NCBI RefSeq assembly: GCF_000373565.1 | Contig: NZ_KB891809.1 | Coordinates: forward strand, 352,240-416,239 | Length of the DNA stretch: 64,000 bases | Direction of reading: 5' to 3' | DNA from: Streptomyces sp. HmicA12 | GTDB lineage: Bacteria; Actinomycetota; Actinomycetes; Streptomycetales; Streptomycetaceae | Shown: positions 15,434-23,792 of the stretch, in pieces | Layout: every line of letters begins with the position of its first letter | Position numbering within the stretch: position 1 is the stretch's first letter | Program-made: the position numbers and the translations under genes | Notes under the pieces: generated by a model | Database searches by the model: none | What the model was told of the DNA's origin: nothing | Seen by the model: the letters and a program-made list of their open reading frames with translations, nothing else

Positions 15434-17366
15434 CACGCTCAAGAGCAAGCCGGGCACCAGTGGGGCCGCCTCGCTGCGCAAGCTCCTGCTCGACAACGGC
15501 GCGCTGACCGCGCTGATCGTCCTCGTCATCGCCCTGTCGGCGCTGTCCGGGGACTTCCTGACCACCGACAACCTGCTCAACATCGGTGTCCAGGCGGCCG
15601 TGACCGCCATCCTCGCGTTCGGTGTCACCTTCGTGATCGTCGCGGCGGGCATCGACCTGTCGGTCGGTTCGGTCGCCGCGCTGTCGGCGACCGTGCTGGC
15701 GTGGACCGCCACCCAGCACGGTGTGCCGGTGGTCCTCGCGGTGGTGCTCGCCGTCGCGACGGGCATCGTGGCGGGGCTCGTCAACGGCTTCCTGATCGCG
15801 TACGGGAAGCTGCCGCCGTTCATCGCGACGCTCGCGATGCTGTCGGTGGGGCGGGGTCTGGCGCTCGTCATATCCGACGGCTCGCCGATCCCGTTCCCCG
15901 ACTCGGTCTCGCATCTCGGTGACACGCTCGGCGGCTGGCTGCCGGTGCCGGTGCTCGTGATGATCGTGATGGGCCTGATCGCCGCCGTGGTCCTCGGCCG
16001 TACGTACATCGGCCGCGCCATGTACGCGATCGGCGGCAACGAGGAGGCCGCGCGCCTGTCCGGCCTGCGCGTGAAGAAGCAGAAGCTCGTCATCTACGCC
16101 CTGTCCGGGCTGTTCGCGGCCGCCGCGGGCATCGTGCTCGCCTCCCGGTTGTCCTCGGCGCAGCCGCAGGCCGCCGACGGGTACGAGCTGGACGCGATCG
16201 CCGCGGTCGTCATCGGCGGCGCCTCGCTGGCCGGTGGTACGGGCAAGGCGTCCGGCACCCTGATCGGCGCGCTGATCCTCGCCGTGCTGCGCAACGGGCT
16301 CAACCTCCTTTCCGTGTCCGCCTTCTGGCAGCAGGTCGTCATCGGTGTCGTCATCGCCCTCGCGGTGCTCCTCGACACGCTGCGCCGCAAGGCCGGGGCG
16401 ACGCCGGTGACCGCGGGTGGCGGCGGGAACAAGGGCAGGCAGGCGGCGACGTACGGGCTCGCGGCCGTCGTCACCGTCGCGATCGTCGGCGCCACGTCCT
16501 TCCTGCACGGCGGTACGTCGACGTCCGACAAGCCGAAGGTGGGCCTGTCGCTCTCGACGCTCAACAACCCGTTCTTCGTGCAGATCCGGGCCGGCGCCCA
16601 GGCCGAGGCCAAGCGGCAGGGCGTGGACCTGACCGTCACCGACGCGCAGAACGACGCCTCGCAGCAGGCCAACCAGATGCAGAACTTCACCAGTTCGAGC
16701 CTGGACGCGATCATCCTCAACCCGGTGGACTCGGCGGCCGCGAGCAACTCGGTGAAGGCTGCCAACACGTCCGACATGCCGGTCGTCGCGGTCGACCGCG
16801 GCGTCGAGAAGGCGAAGGTCGCCACGCTCGTCGCCTCCGACAACGTCGCGGGCGGTGAGCTCTCCGCCAAGACGATGGCCGAGAAGCTGGGCGGCAAGGG
16901 CAAGATCGTGATCCTGCAGGGCCAGGCCGGCACGTCCGCCGCCCGGGAGCGCGCGGCCGGGTTCGAGAAGGGCCTCAAGGCCTACCCGGGCATCAAGGTC
17001 GTCGCCCAGCAGCCCGCGGACTTCGACCGCACCAAGGGCCTCGACGTGATGTCGAACCTGCTCCAGGCGCACCCGGACGTCCAGGGTGTGATCGCCGCCA
17101 ACGACGAGATGGCGCTCGGCGCGATCAAGGCGCTCGGCTCGAAGGCCGGGAAGTCGGTGCCGGTGATCGGCTTCGACGGTGAGGCCGACGGCATCAAGGC
17201 CGTGGCGGCGGGCACGATGTACGCCTCCGTGGCGCAGCAGCCCCGCGAGCTCGGCGAGATCGCGGTGCGGAACGCGGTGAAGGCGGCCCAGGGCAAGAAG
17301 ATCGCCCCGGCGGTGAAGGTGCCGGTGAAGGTCGTGACGTCGAAGAACGCCGCCGATTTCGAGTGA
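15423..17366 (+). CDS. ribose ABC transporter permease fused to substrate-binding protein
   Basis: A 647-residue natural fusion of RbsC and RbsB. Residues about 25-325 are the permease, with 8-10 membrane helices and the BPD_transp_2 motif AAGIDLSVGSVAALS. After a basic, glycine-rich linker comes one more hydrophobic segment (about 339-362), which would carry the rest across the membrane. From about 368 to 647 is a ribose-type periplasmic-binding domain: KVGLSLSTLNNPFF at its start, AVDRGV in the middle, and GVIAANDEMALGA and VPVIGFDGE later. No separate rbsB is present in the operon, so the binding protein is tethered rather than a free lipoprotein. GTG start inside the end of rbsA. Confidence 0.92.
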   Translation: MATDTLKSKPGTSGAASLRKLLLDNGALTALIVLVIALSALSGDFLTTDNLLNIGVQAAVTAILAFGVTFVIVAAGIDLSVGSVAALSATVLAWTATQHGVPVVLAVVLAVATGIVAGLVNGFLIAYGKLPPFIATLAMLSVGRGLALVISDGSPIPFPDSVSHLGDTLGGWLPVPVLVMIVMGLIAAVVLGRTYIGRAMYAIGGNEEAARLSGLRVKKQKLVIYALSGLFAAAAGIVLASRLSSAQPQAADGYELDAIAAVVIGGASLAGGTGKASGTLIGALILAVLRNGLNLLSVSAFWQQVVIGVVIALAVLLDTLRRKAGATPVTAGGGGNKGRQAATYGLAAVVTVAIVGATSFLHGGTSTSDKPKVGLSLSTLNNPFFVQIRAGAQAEAKRQGVDLTVTDAQNDASQQANQMQNFTSSSLDAIILNPVDSAAASNSVKAANTSDMPVVAVDRGVEKAKVATLVASDNVAGGELSAKTMAEKLGGKGKIVILQGQAGTSAARERAAGFEKGLKAYPGIKVVAQQPADFDRTKGLDVMSNLLQAHPDVQGVIAANDEMALGAIKALGSKAGKSVPVIGFDGEADGIKAVAAGTMYASVAQQPRELGEIAVRNAVKAAQGKKIAPAVKVPVKVVTSKNAADFE

Positions 17367-17423
17367 CCGGGTTGTCAGTGGCGCCCCGTACCCTCTGCGG
17401 TGACATACGAAGAAAGGCTGAGC

Positions 17424-18323
17424 ATGAGCACGTATGACCTCCTTGTCGTGGGGTCGGCCAACGCCGACCTGGTGGTGGGCGTCGAGCGGCGCCCCGGCGC
17501 CGGGGAGACCGTCCTCGGCTCCGACCTCGTGGTCCACCCGGGCGGCAAGGGCGCCAACCAGGCGGTGGCCGCCGCCCGGCTCGGCGCGCGGACGGCGCTG
17601 CTCGCGCGGGTCGGCGACGACGGGCACGGGAAGCTGCTGCGCGAGTCGATGGAGTCGGCGGGCGTGGACACCTCGGGCGTCCTCGTCGGCGGCGCCCCGA
17701 CCGGGGTCGCGCTGATCACCGTCGACCCGTCGGGCGACAACAGCATCGTGGTGTCGCCGGGTGCGAACGGGCGGCTGACGCCGGACGACGTGCGGGCGGC
17801 CCGCGAGCTGTTCGCGGCCGCGCCGGTGGTCTCCACGCTCCTGGAGATCCCCCTCGACACGGTCGCCGAGGTGGCCCGCTCGCTCGCGGACGGGGCGCGG
17901 CTCGTCCTCAACCCGTCGCCGCCCGCGCCGCTGCCGGACGAGGTGCTCGCGGCCTGCGACCCGCTGATCGTCAACGAGCACGAGGCGAAGGTCATTCTCG
18001 GTACGGAGCTCGGCGACGCCCCCGAGGACTGGGCGCGGCAGCTGCTCGCGCTCGGCCCGCGCTCGGTCGTCATCACGCTCGGCGCCGAGGGCGCGCTCGT
18101 CGCGGACGCCGACGGTGCGGAGCGCGTGGCCTCGGTGAAGGTCAAGGCCGTGGACACGACGGGTGCGGGCGACGCCTTCACGGCGGCGCTGGCCTGGCGG
18201 CTCGGGACCGGTGCGTCGCTGGCCGAGGCCGCCGCGTACGCGGCCCGGGTCGGCGCCGCCGCCGTCACCAAGGAGGGCGCGCAGGCCTCGTACCCGACGG
18301 CGGACGAGGTGGCCTCGCTGTGA
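17424..18323 (+). CDS. rbsK: ribokinase
   Basis: A 299-residue PfkB-family sugar kinase that phosphorylates ribose at O5. The N-terminal GSANADLVV and GGKGANQAVAAARLG (ribose-binding signature) and the C-terminal VDTTGAGDAFTAAL (anion hole and catalytic Asp) are intact. NEHEAK, between the two, is characteristic of ribokinase. The ATG at 17424 with AAAGG upstream is preferred over an in-frame GTG at 17400. The last bases overlap the rbsD GTG, so the two are coupled. Its position downstream of the transporter supports the ribose assignment. Confidence 0.93.
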   Translation: MSTYDLLVVGSANADLVVGVERRPGAGETVLGSDLVVHPGGKGANQAVAAARLGARTALLARVGDDGHGKLLRESMESAGVDTSGVLVGGAPTGVALITVDPSGDNSIVVSPGANGRLTPDDVRAARELFAAAPVVSTLLEIPLDTVAEVARSLADGARLVLNPSPPAPLPDEVLAACDPLIVNEHEAKVILGTELGDAPEDWARQLLALGPRSVVITLGAEGALVADADGAERVASVKVKAVDTTGAGDAFTAALAWRLGTGASLAEAAAYAARVGAAAVTKEGAQASYPTADEVASL

Positions 18324-18709
18324 AGCGCGGCGGCATACTCAACCGCCATCTGGCGGGCGCCATCGCCGAGTTGGGGCACGGGGACGGGGTGCTCGTGTGC
18401 GACGCGGGGATGCCGGTCCCGGCCGGGCCGCACGTCGTCGACCTCGCCTTCCGGGCCGGGGTGCCGGCGTTCGCCGAGGTGCTCGACGGGCTCCTGGACG
18501 AGTTGGTCGTGGAGGGCGGGACGGCGGCCCACGAGGTGCGGGCCGCGAATCCGTCCACCGCGGAGCTGCTCGACGAGCGCGTCCCGTCACTCTCCTTCGT
18601 CACGCACGAGGAGCTGAAGGTGCTGTCGGCGTCGGCGAAGCTCGTCGTACGGACCGGGGAGGCACGGCCGTTCGCGAACGTGCTGCTGCGGTGCGGAGTG
18701 TTCTTCTGA
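18320..18709 (+). CDS. rbsD: D-ribose pyranase
   Basis: A 129-residue RbsD/FucU family protein that interconverts the pyranose and furanose forms of ribose, providing the furanose substrate for ribokinase. The family N-terminus MKRGGILNRHLAGAIAELGH is intact, with the catalytic histidine at position 20. The C-terminal part includes FVTHEELK and ARPFANVLLRCGV. It starts at GTG overlapping the rbsK stop (GTGA) and ends the operon, before a strong terminator. Confidence 0.93.
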   Translation: MKRGGILNRHLAGAIAELGHGDGVLVCDAGMPVPAGPHVVDLAFRAGVPAFAEVLDGLLDELVVEGGTAAHEVRAANPSTAELLDERVPSLSFVTHEELKVLSASAKLVVRTGEARPFANVLLRCGVFF

Positions 18710-18745
18710 GGTGCCGGGCCCGCTCCGGGCCCATGCGGAACCGAC

Positions 18746-18775
18746 GAGGGGCCCGGTCCGCGGACCGGGCCCCTC
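18746..18775 (+). terminator. terminator of the ribose operon
   Basis: A perfect 30-bp palindrome: GAGGGGCCCGGTCCG joined directly to CGGACCGGGCCCCTC, 37 bp after the rbsD stop. The very stable GC stem with no T-tract is the usual form of Streptomyces terminators. The rest of the gap to 18984 shows no gene. Confidence 0.8.
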
Positions 18776-18983
18776 GGGCCTTCCCCCTCCTGCGTCGGAA
18801 CCTCTCGATCCCCCCAGATCTCCCCTCCCCAAAGGTTCCGACGCAACGTACGACCCGCCTGGCGCCCGAAAGGTTGCACGGGGTTGCCGAAAATTCTTGA
18901 GAGAAGCGGAATCCTTGGGAGCGCGAAGCTTTCAGGGGGCGCAAGTCCGACCACTCACGCCCCCTGAGGCCCGTGCGAAGGGT

Positions 18984-19814
18984 CTACGCGGCGTGCCGCG
19001 TGAACCGCTCGGCGGTCTCGGCGAGGACCTCGCGGCCGTCGCGCGCCCACAGGCCGTCGTTGAACAACTCGACCTCGACGGGTCCGGCGTAGCCGTGCTT
19101 CTCGACGAGCGCGCGCCAGTACCGCATGTCGATCGCGCCGTCGCCGATCTGGCCGCGCCCGTTGAGGACGCCCTCGGGCAACGGCGTGGTCCAGTCGGCG
19201 AGTTGGAACGTGGCGATACGTCCCTGGGCGCCGGCCCGCGCGATCTGCGCGGGCGCCTGGTCGTCCCACCAGATGTGGTACGTGTCCACGCAGACGCCGA
19301 CCTGGTCCGCCGGGAAGCGTTCGGCGATGTCCAGGGCCTGGGTCAGGGTGGAGACCACGCAGCGGTCGGACGCGTACATCGGGTGCAGCGGTTCGATCGC
19401 CAGCCGCACACCGCGCTCGGCGGCGTAGGGGGCGAGGACGTCGATGCCCTCGGCGATCCGCTCGCGGGCACCCACCAGGTCGTACGAGCCGGGGGGCAGG
19501 CCGCCGGAGACCAGGACCAGGATGTCCGTGCCCAGGGTCACCGCCTCGTCGACGGCGCGCTTGTTGTCCTCGATCGCGGCCGCGCGCTCGGTCTCGTCGA
19601 GGGCCGTGAGGAAGCCGCCCCGACAGTGCGTGGTGACGGTCAGTCCCGCGTCGCGCAGCAGCGCGGCCGCCTTCTCGACGCCGTACGTCTGGACGGGCTC
19701 GCGCCAGGTGCCGACGTTACGGACCCCCAACTCGACGCATGCGTCGGCGAGTTCGGGCAGGCTCAGCTGCTTGACGGTCGCCTGGTTGATGGAGAACAGC
19801 GGGTCGGCGGTCAC
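18984..19814 (-). CDS. sugar phosphate isomerase/epimerase (xylose-isomerase-like TIM barrel)
   Basis: A 276-residue AP-endonuclease-2-type TIM barrel. Likely metal ligands are in AIEPLHP (Glu), CVDTYHIWWD (Asp and His) and VEVELFND (Glu), the usual pattern for isomerases or epimerases of sugars and inositols. It is the last gene of a three-gene operon: its GTG start overlaps the stop of the DUF993 gene by four bases. The substrate is unknown; the company of an oxidoreductase and an aldolase-like protein suggests an oxidised sugar or sugar acid. Length is normal. Confidence 0.85.
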   Translation of the reverse strand: MTADPLFSINQATVKQLSLPELADACVELGVRNVGTWREPVQTYGVEKAAALLRDAGLTVTTHCRGGFLTALDETERAAAIEDNKRAVDEAVTLGTDILVLVSGGLPPGSYDLVGARERIAEGIDVLAPYAAERGVRLAIEPLHPMYASDRCVVSTLTQALDIAERFPADQVGVCVDTYHIWWDDQAPAQIARAGAQGRIATFQLADWTTPLPEGVLNGRGQIGDGAIDMRYWRALVEKHGYAGPVEVELFNDGLWARDGREVLAETAERFTRHAA

Positions 19815-20968
19815 TTCGTCACTCCGTACAGGGCGAGCAGCTGCTTCATGCGGGTCTCGGCCAGCTCCGGGTTCGGGAACAGGCCGAGGGTGTCGGCGAG
19901 TTCGTAGGCGCGCGCGAAGTGCGGGAGCGAGCGCGCCGACTGGAGGCCGCCGACCATCGTGAAGTGCTCCTGGTGGCCGGAGAGCCAGGCGAGGAAGACG
20001 ACGCCCGTCTTGTAGAAGCGGGTCGGCGCCTGGAAGAGGTGGCGGGACAACTCGACGGTGGGGTCGAGGAGTTCGCGGAACCCCTTCGCGTCACCCGTGT
20101 CCAGGACCCGCACGGCCTGCGCCGCGAGCGGGCCCAACGGGTCGAAGATGCCGAGCAGGGCGTGGCTGAAGCCGCGCTCGTCGCCCGCGATCAGTTCGGG
20201 GTAGTTGAAGTCGTCCCCGGTGTAGCAGCGCACCCCCTTCGGCAGGCGGCGGCGCAGGTCGACCTCGCGCTGGGCGTCGAGCAGCGAGACCTTGATGCCG
20301 TCGACCTTGTCCGGGTGCGCGGCGATGACCTCCAGGAAGGTCTCGGTCGCGGCGTCCAGGTCGGCGGAGCCCCAGTAGCCCGCCAGGGCCGGGTCGAACA
20401 TCGGGCCGAGCCAGTGCAGGACGACCGGCTCGGACGCCTGCCGGAGCAGGTGGCCGTAGACGTCGAGGTAGTCCTCAGGGCCCTTCGCGACGGCGGCGAG
20501 GGCGCGGGACGCCATGAGGATCGCCTGCGCGCCCGTCCCCTCCACGAGCGCGAGCTGTTCCTCGTACGCGGCCCTGACCTCGGCCAGGTCCTTGGCGGGC
20601 GCGGTGAGCTGGTCGGTGCCGACGCCGCAGGCGATGGCCCCGCCGACGGCCTTCGCCTCGGCCGCGGACCGCCGGATCAGCTCGGCGGCGCCCGCCCAGT
20701 CCAGGCCCATGCCGCGCTGCGCGGTGTCCATGGCCTCGGCGACGCCGAGGCCGTGCGACCACAGGTGGCGGCGGAAGGCGAGGGTGGCGTCCCAGTCGAC
20801 GGCGGCCGGGGAGTCGGGGGTGGTGTCGGCGAACGGGTCGGCGACGACGTGTGCGGCGGAGAAGACGACACGGGAGGCGAGCGGGGCGCCGGTGTCGAAG
20901 GTGAGCGGCGTGGCGCGCGGCTCGTACGCCCTCAACTCACCGTTCGGGGAGGGAAGATGAAGGGTCAC
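19811..20968 (-). CDS. DUF993 family protein (dihydrodipicolinate synthase-like aldolase fold)
   Basis: A 385-residue protein of the DUF993 family, related to class I dihydrodipicolinate synthase/N-acetylneuraminate lyase TIM barrels. The segment VDGIKVSLLD near residue 240 contains the lysine that would form a Schiff base. The tyrosine motif normally seen in DHDPS (YNVP) is replaced by LHWLGP, so the substrate differs. I infer a retro-aldol or dehydratase step on a keto sugar acid. The frame is open a further 65 codons upstream, but GTG 20968 overlaps the stop of the preceding oxidoreductase gene (GTGA), the classical coupled arrangement. It is also four-base coupled to the isomerase gene downstream. 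Confidence 0.85.
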   Translation of the reverse strand: MTLHLPSPNGELRAYEPRATPLTFDTGAPLASRVVFSAAHVVADPFADTTPDSPAAVDWDATLAFRRHLWSHGLGVAEAMDTAQRGMGLDWAGAAELIRRSAAEAKAVGGAIACGVGTDQLTAPAKDLAEVRAAYEEQLALVEGTGAQAILMASRALAAVAKGPEDYLDVYGHLLRQASEPVVLHWLGPMFDPALAGYWGSADLDAATETFLEVIAAHPDKVDGIKVSLLDAQREVDLRRRLPKGVRCYTGDDFNYPELIAGDERGFSHALLGIFDPLGPLAAQAVRVLDTGDAKGFRELLDPTVELSRHLFQAPTRFYKTGVVFLAWLSGHQEHFTMVGGLQSARSLPHFARAYELADTLGLFPNPELAETRMKQLLALYGVTK

Positions 20969-22122
20969 AGCGAGATCTCCGGGACGTCGAGGCGGCGGCC
21001 CTCGGCGGACGACGCCAGGCCCAGCTCGGCCATCTGCACGCCACGGGCGCCCGCGAGGAGGTCCCAGTGGTAGTCGGCGCCGGCGTAGACGTGCTTGAGG
21101 AAGAGCTCCCACTGCACCTTGAAGCCGTTGTCGAACTCGGTGTTGTCCGGGACCTCCTGCCACTGGTCGCGGAAGGAGTACGTCGCCGGGAGGTCCGGGT
21201 TCCAGACCGGCTTCGGGGTGGAACTACGGTGCTGGACGCGGCAGTTGCGCAGACCGGCGACGGCCGAGCCCTCGGTGCCGTCGACCTGGAACTCGACCAG
21301 CTCGTCGCGGTTGACGCGCACGTCCCACGAGGAGTTGATCTGCGCGACGATGCCGCCCTCGATCTCGAAGATGCCGTACGCGGAGTCGTCGGCGGTGGCG
21401 TCGTAGGGCTTGCCGTTCTCGTCCCAGCGGGTCGGGATGTGGGTGGTGGCGAGCGCGCTGACGGAGGTGACGCGGCCGAACAGCTCGTGCAGGACGTACT
21501 CCCAGTGCGGGAACATGTCGACGACGATGCCGCCGCCGTCCTCGCTGCGGTAGTTCCAGGACGGACGCTGCGCCTCCTGCCAGTCGCCCTCGAAGACCCA
21601 GTAGCCGAACTCGCCGCGCACGGACAGGATCCGGCCGAAGAAGCCGCCGTCGATGAGGCGCTTCAGCTTGAGCAGGCCCGGGAGGAACAGCTTGTCCTGG
21701 ACCACACCCGACTTGACGCCCTTCTCGCGCGCCAGGCGGGCCAGCTCGATGGCGCCGTCCAGGCCGGTGGCGGTGGGCTTCTCGGTGTAGATGTGCTTGC
21801 CGGCGGCGATCGCCTTCTTGAGGACCTCCTCGCGGCCCGAGGTCATCGCGGCGTCGAAGAAGATGTCGACGCTGTCGTCGGCGAGCACGGCGTCCACGTC
21901 GGTGGAGATGTTCGCCTCGTCCAGGCCGTGCCGCTCGGCAAGGGCCTTCAGCGCGTGCTCGCGGCGGCCGACGAGGACCGGCTCGGGCCACAGGACCGTG
22001 CCGTCGCCGAGGTCGAGTCCGCCCTGCTCGCGCAGCGCGAGGATGGAGCGGACGAGGTGCTGGCGGTAGCCCATGCGCCCCGTCACACCGTTCATGGCGA
22101 TGCGCACCGTCTTGCGTGTCAC
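20965..22122 (-). CDS. Gfo/Idh/MocA family oxidoreductase
   Basis: A 385-residue NAD(P)-dependent sugar/inositol dehydrogenase type. The N-terminal Rossmann fold opens with VRIAMNGVTGRMGYRQH rather than the usual GxGxxG. The family signature HIYTEKPTA (lysine-proline after the cofactor site) is near residue 117, and the C-terminal domain has GGGIVVDMFPHWEY. It is the first gene of the operon with the DUF993 and isomerase genes. GTG start with GAAGGGA upstream; the reading frame is open far beyond it, but only because of GC bias. It is divergent from a LacI regulator, with a palindrome between. Confidence 0.9.
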   Translation of the reverse strand: MTRKTVRIAMNGVTGRMGYRQHLVRSILALREQGGLDLGDGTVLWPEPVLVGRREHALKALAERHGLDEANISTDVDAVLADDSVDIFFDAAMTSGREEVLKKAIAAGKHIYTEKPTATGLDGAIELARLAREKGVKSGVVQDKLFLPGLLKLKRLIDGGFFGRILSVRGEFGYWVFEGDWQEAQRPSWNYRSEDGGGIVVDMFPHWEYVLHELFGRVTSVSALATTHIPTRWDENGKPYDATADDSAYGIFEIEGGIVAQINSSWDVRVNRDELVEFQVDGTEGSAVAGLRNCRVQHRSSTPKPVWNPDLPATYSFRDQWQEVPDNTEFDNGFKVQWELFLKHVYAGADYHWDLLAGARGVQMAELGLASSAEGRRLDVPEISL

Positions 22123-22211
22123 GTGAGTCCCTTCGTCCAGCCGTGCGGCCAGTCGGCCACCGAGGCCCGGCGTACGCGAATCGGCGCCTGCCGGATGTTC
22201 GATATCCCGTA

Positions 22212-22225
22212 GCAAGCGCTTTCTA
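22212..22225. promoter_or_regulatory. possible LacI-type operator
   Basis: GCAAGCGCTTTC, centred on the 8-bp palindrome AAGCGCTT (22214-22221). The central CG and the half-site lengths resemble LacI-family operators. It lies between the oxidoreductase operon and its divergent LacI gene, 90 bp and 100 bp from the two starts. Confidence 0.5.
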
Positions 22226-22323
22226 CCTGAGAAGAAGCTAGCCTCTGCACAGCCGCTCGGACAAGAGCGGGTTCCGGGCGGATACAGCCGGATACGAGCC
22301 GGACACCAGCGGAGGATGACTCG

Positions 22324-23370
22324 ATGACCGTGACCCTGGCGGACGTGGCCGCTCGCGCGCAGGTGTCCCCCGCCACCGTCTCGCGCGTGCTGAACGGCAA
22401 CTATCCCGTCGCCGCGTCCACCCGCGAGCGGGTCCTGAAGGCCGTGGACGAGCTGGACTACGTGCTCAACGGTCCGGCGAGCGCGCTCGCGGCCTCCACC
22501 TCCGACCTGGTCGGCGTCCTGGTGAACGACATCGCGGACCCCTTCTTCGGGATCATGGCGTCCGCCGTGCAGTCGGAGATCGTCGGTCCCGGCGGGCGGG
22601 CGGGCGGCGAGCGGCTCGCGGTGGTCTGCAACACGGGCGGCTCCCCGGAGCGTGAGCTGACCTATCTGACGCTGCTTCAGCGCCAGCGCGCGGCGGCGGT
22701 CGTGCTCACCGGCGGCGCGATCGAGGACGCGGCCCATGTGGCCGCCGTGGCGAACAAGTTGCGGCGGCTCGCGGAGGCGGGCACGCGGGTGGTGCTGTGC
22801 GGGCGGCCGCCGGTGCCGGACGCGGACGCGGTGGCACTGACCTTCGACAACCGGGGCGGGGGAAGGGAACTGACGGAGCATCTGCTCGCGCTCGGGCACC
22901 GCAGGATCGGCTACGTCGCCGGGCCCGAGGAGCGCACGACGACCCGCGACCGCCTGGAGGGCCACCGCGAGGCGCTGGCCGGCGCGGGGGTCACGGAGTC
23001 GGACGGCCTGGTGGCGCACGGCCCCTACGACCGCGCGGCGGGCTACGCGGCGACGACCGAACTCCTGCGCAAGGACCCGGAGTTGACCGCCGTGGTGGCC
23101 GCCAACGACACGGTGGCGCTCGGCGCGTGCGCGGCCCTGCGCGAGGCGGGCCTGCGCATCCCCGAGGACGTCTCGGTGGCGGGCTTCGACGACCTCCCGT
23201 TCAGCGTGGACGCGGTCCCCGCGCTGACGACGGTCCGCCTCCCGCTGGCGGAGGCGGCGGCGCGGGCGGGCCGGATCGCGATGGGGCGGGAGGCGGCGCC
23301 GGCCGGTGGCGTGGATGTCGTGCGGGGGGAGCTGATGGTGCGGGGGTCGACGGGGGCGCCGCGGCGCTGA
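22324..23370 (+). CDS. LacI family transcriptional regulator
   Basis: A 348-residue LacI-family protein. The DNA-binding head is complete (LADVAARAQVSPATVSRVLNG, hinge around YVLNGPASALAAS) and the sensor domain spans residues 60-340, with VVAANDTVALGACAAL and VSVAGFDDLPF near its end. GGAGGATGA precedes the ATG. It is transcribed away from the oxidoreductase-DUF993-isomerase operon and probably represses it in the absence of the sugar substrate. An insertion (GPGGRAGGERL) in the first sensor lobe is unusual but does not disrupt the frame. Confidence 0.88.
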   Translation: MTVTLADVAARAQVSPATVSRVLNGNYPVAASTRERVLKAVDELDYVLNGPASALAASTSDLVGVLVNDIADPFFGIMASAVQSEIVGPGGRAGGERLAVVCNTGGSPERELTYLTLLQRQRAAAVVLTGGAIEDAAHVAAVANKLRRLAEAGTRVVLCGRPPVPDADAVALTFDNRGGGRELTEHLLALGHRRIGYVAGPEERTTTRDRLEGHREALAGAGVTESDGLVAHGPYDRAAGYAATTELLRKDPELTAVVAANDTVALGACAALREAGLRIPEDVSVAGFDDLPFSVDAVPALTTVRLPLAEAAARAGRIAMGREAAPAGGVDVVRGELMVRGSTGAPRR

Positions 23371-23460
23371 GTGGCCGAGGGGGCCGGGCGGCTCAGGGCG
23401 CGTCCCGGGCGCGTCGGGGGCGCGTCGGGGTGGTGCGGCAGCAGGTGCGTCTGCGGCCCG

Positions 23461-23650
23461 GCGGGTGGCTTCTCGCGCCGTGCTCCGCGCCCCTGAAGCA
23501 TGCGCTGCGCGCAGCTTCCTCTCAAGGCCGCGGGCCTCCAGGGACGCAGGCCTCCAGGGGCGCGGGGAACGGCGCGAGAAGCCACCCGGCCGCCGCCCGA
23601 CGACGAAACCGGCCTTCAGGGGCGCGGGGAACTGCGCGGCCGACCCCCAC
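23461..23650. repeat. cluster of three dispersed core repeats (one inverted, two direct)
   Basis: Fills most of the 422-bp gap between the LacI gene and the methyltransferase gene. A minus-oriented copy (23466-23495) is followed by the conserved spacer (CATGCGCTGCGCGCAGCTTC, 23499-23518), then plus-oriented copies at 23553-23584 and 23613-23643. The spacer is the reverse complement of the one at 31640-31668, so this is a rearranged version of the composite. Outside the repeats I see no gene in the gap. Confidence 0.75.
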
Positions 23651-23792
23651 CGGACCCGCGCCCGGCGACGGATGCGCATCGACACTCGGCCTCCGGCAGG
23701 GCCGAACCCGAACGACCACCCCCGCCGGAAGGCAACCCTGGCCGCCCCAATTCACTGGCCCACGCGGCCGCGCACCCGTAACGTCGCCCGCC

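Noticed and set aside
13460..16093. Long open frame antisense to the ribose genes (877 codons)
   Set aside because: Very long antisense frames are normal in high-GC DNA. The plus-strand genes have complete family motifs, ribosome-binding sites and overlaps.
22123..23685. N-terminal extension of the oxidoreductase gene to 906 codons
   Set aside because: The extension runs antisense through the divergent LacI gene and the repeats; the GTG at 22122 has a ribosome-binding site and a family-like N-terminus.
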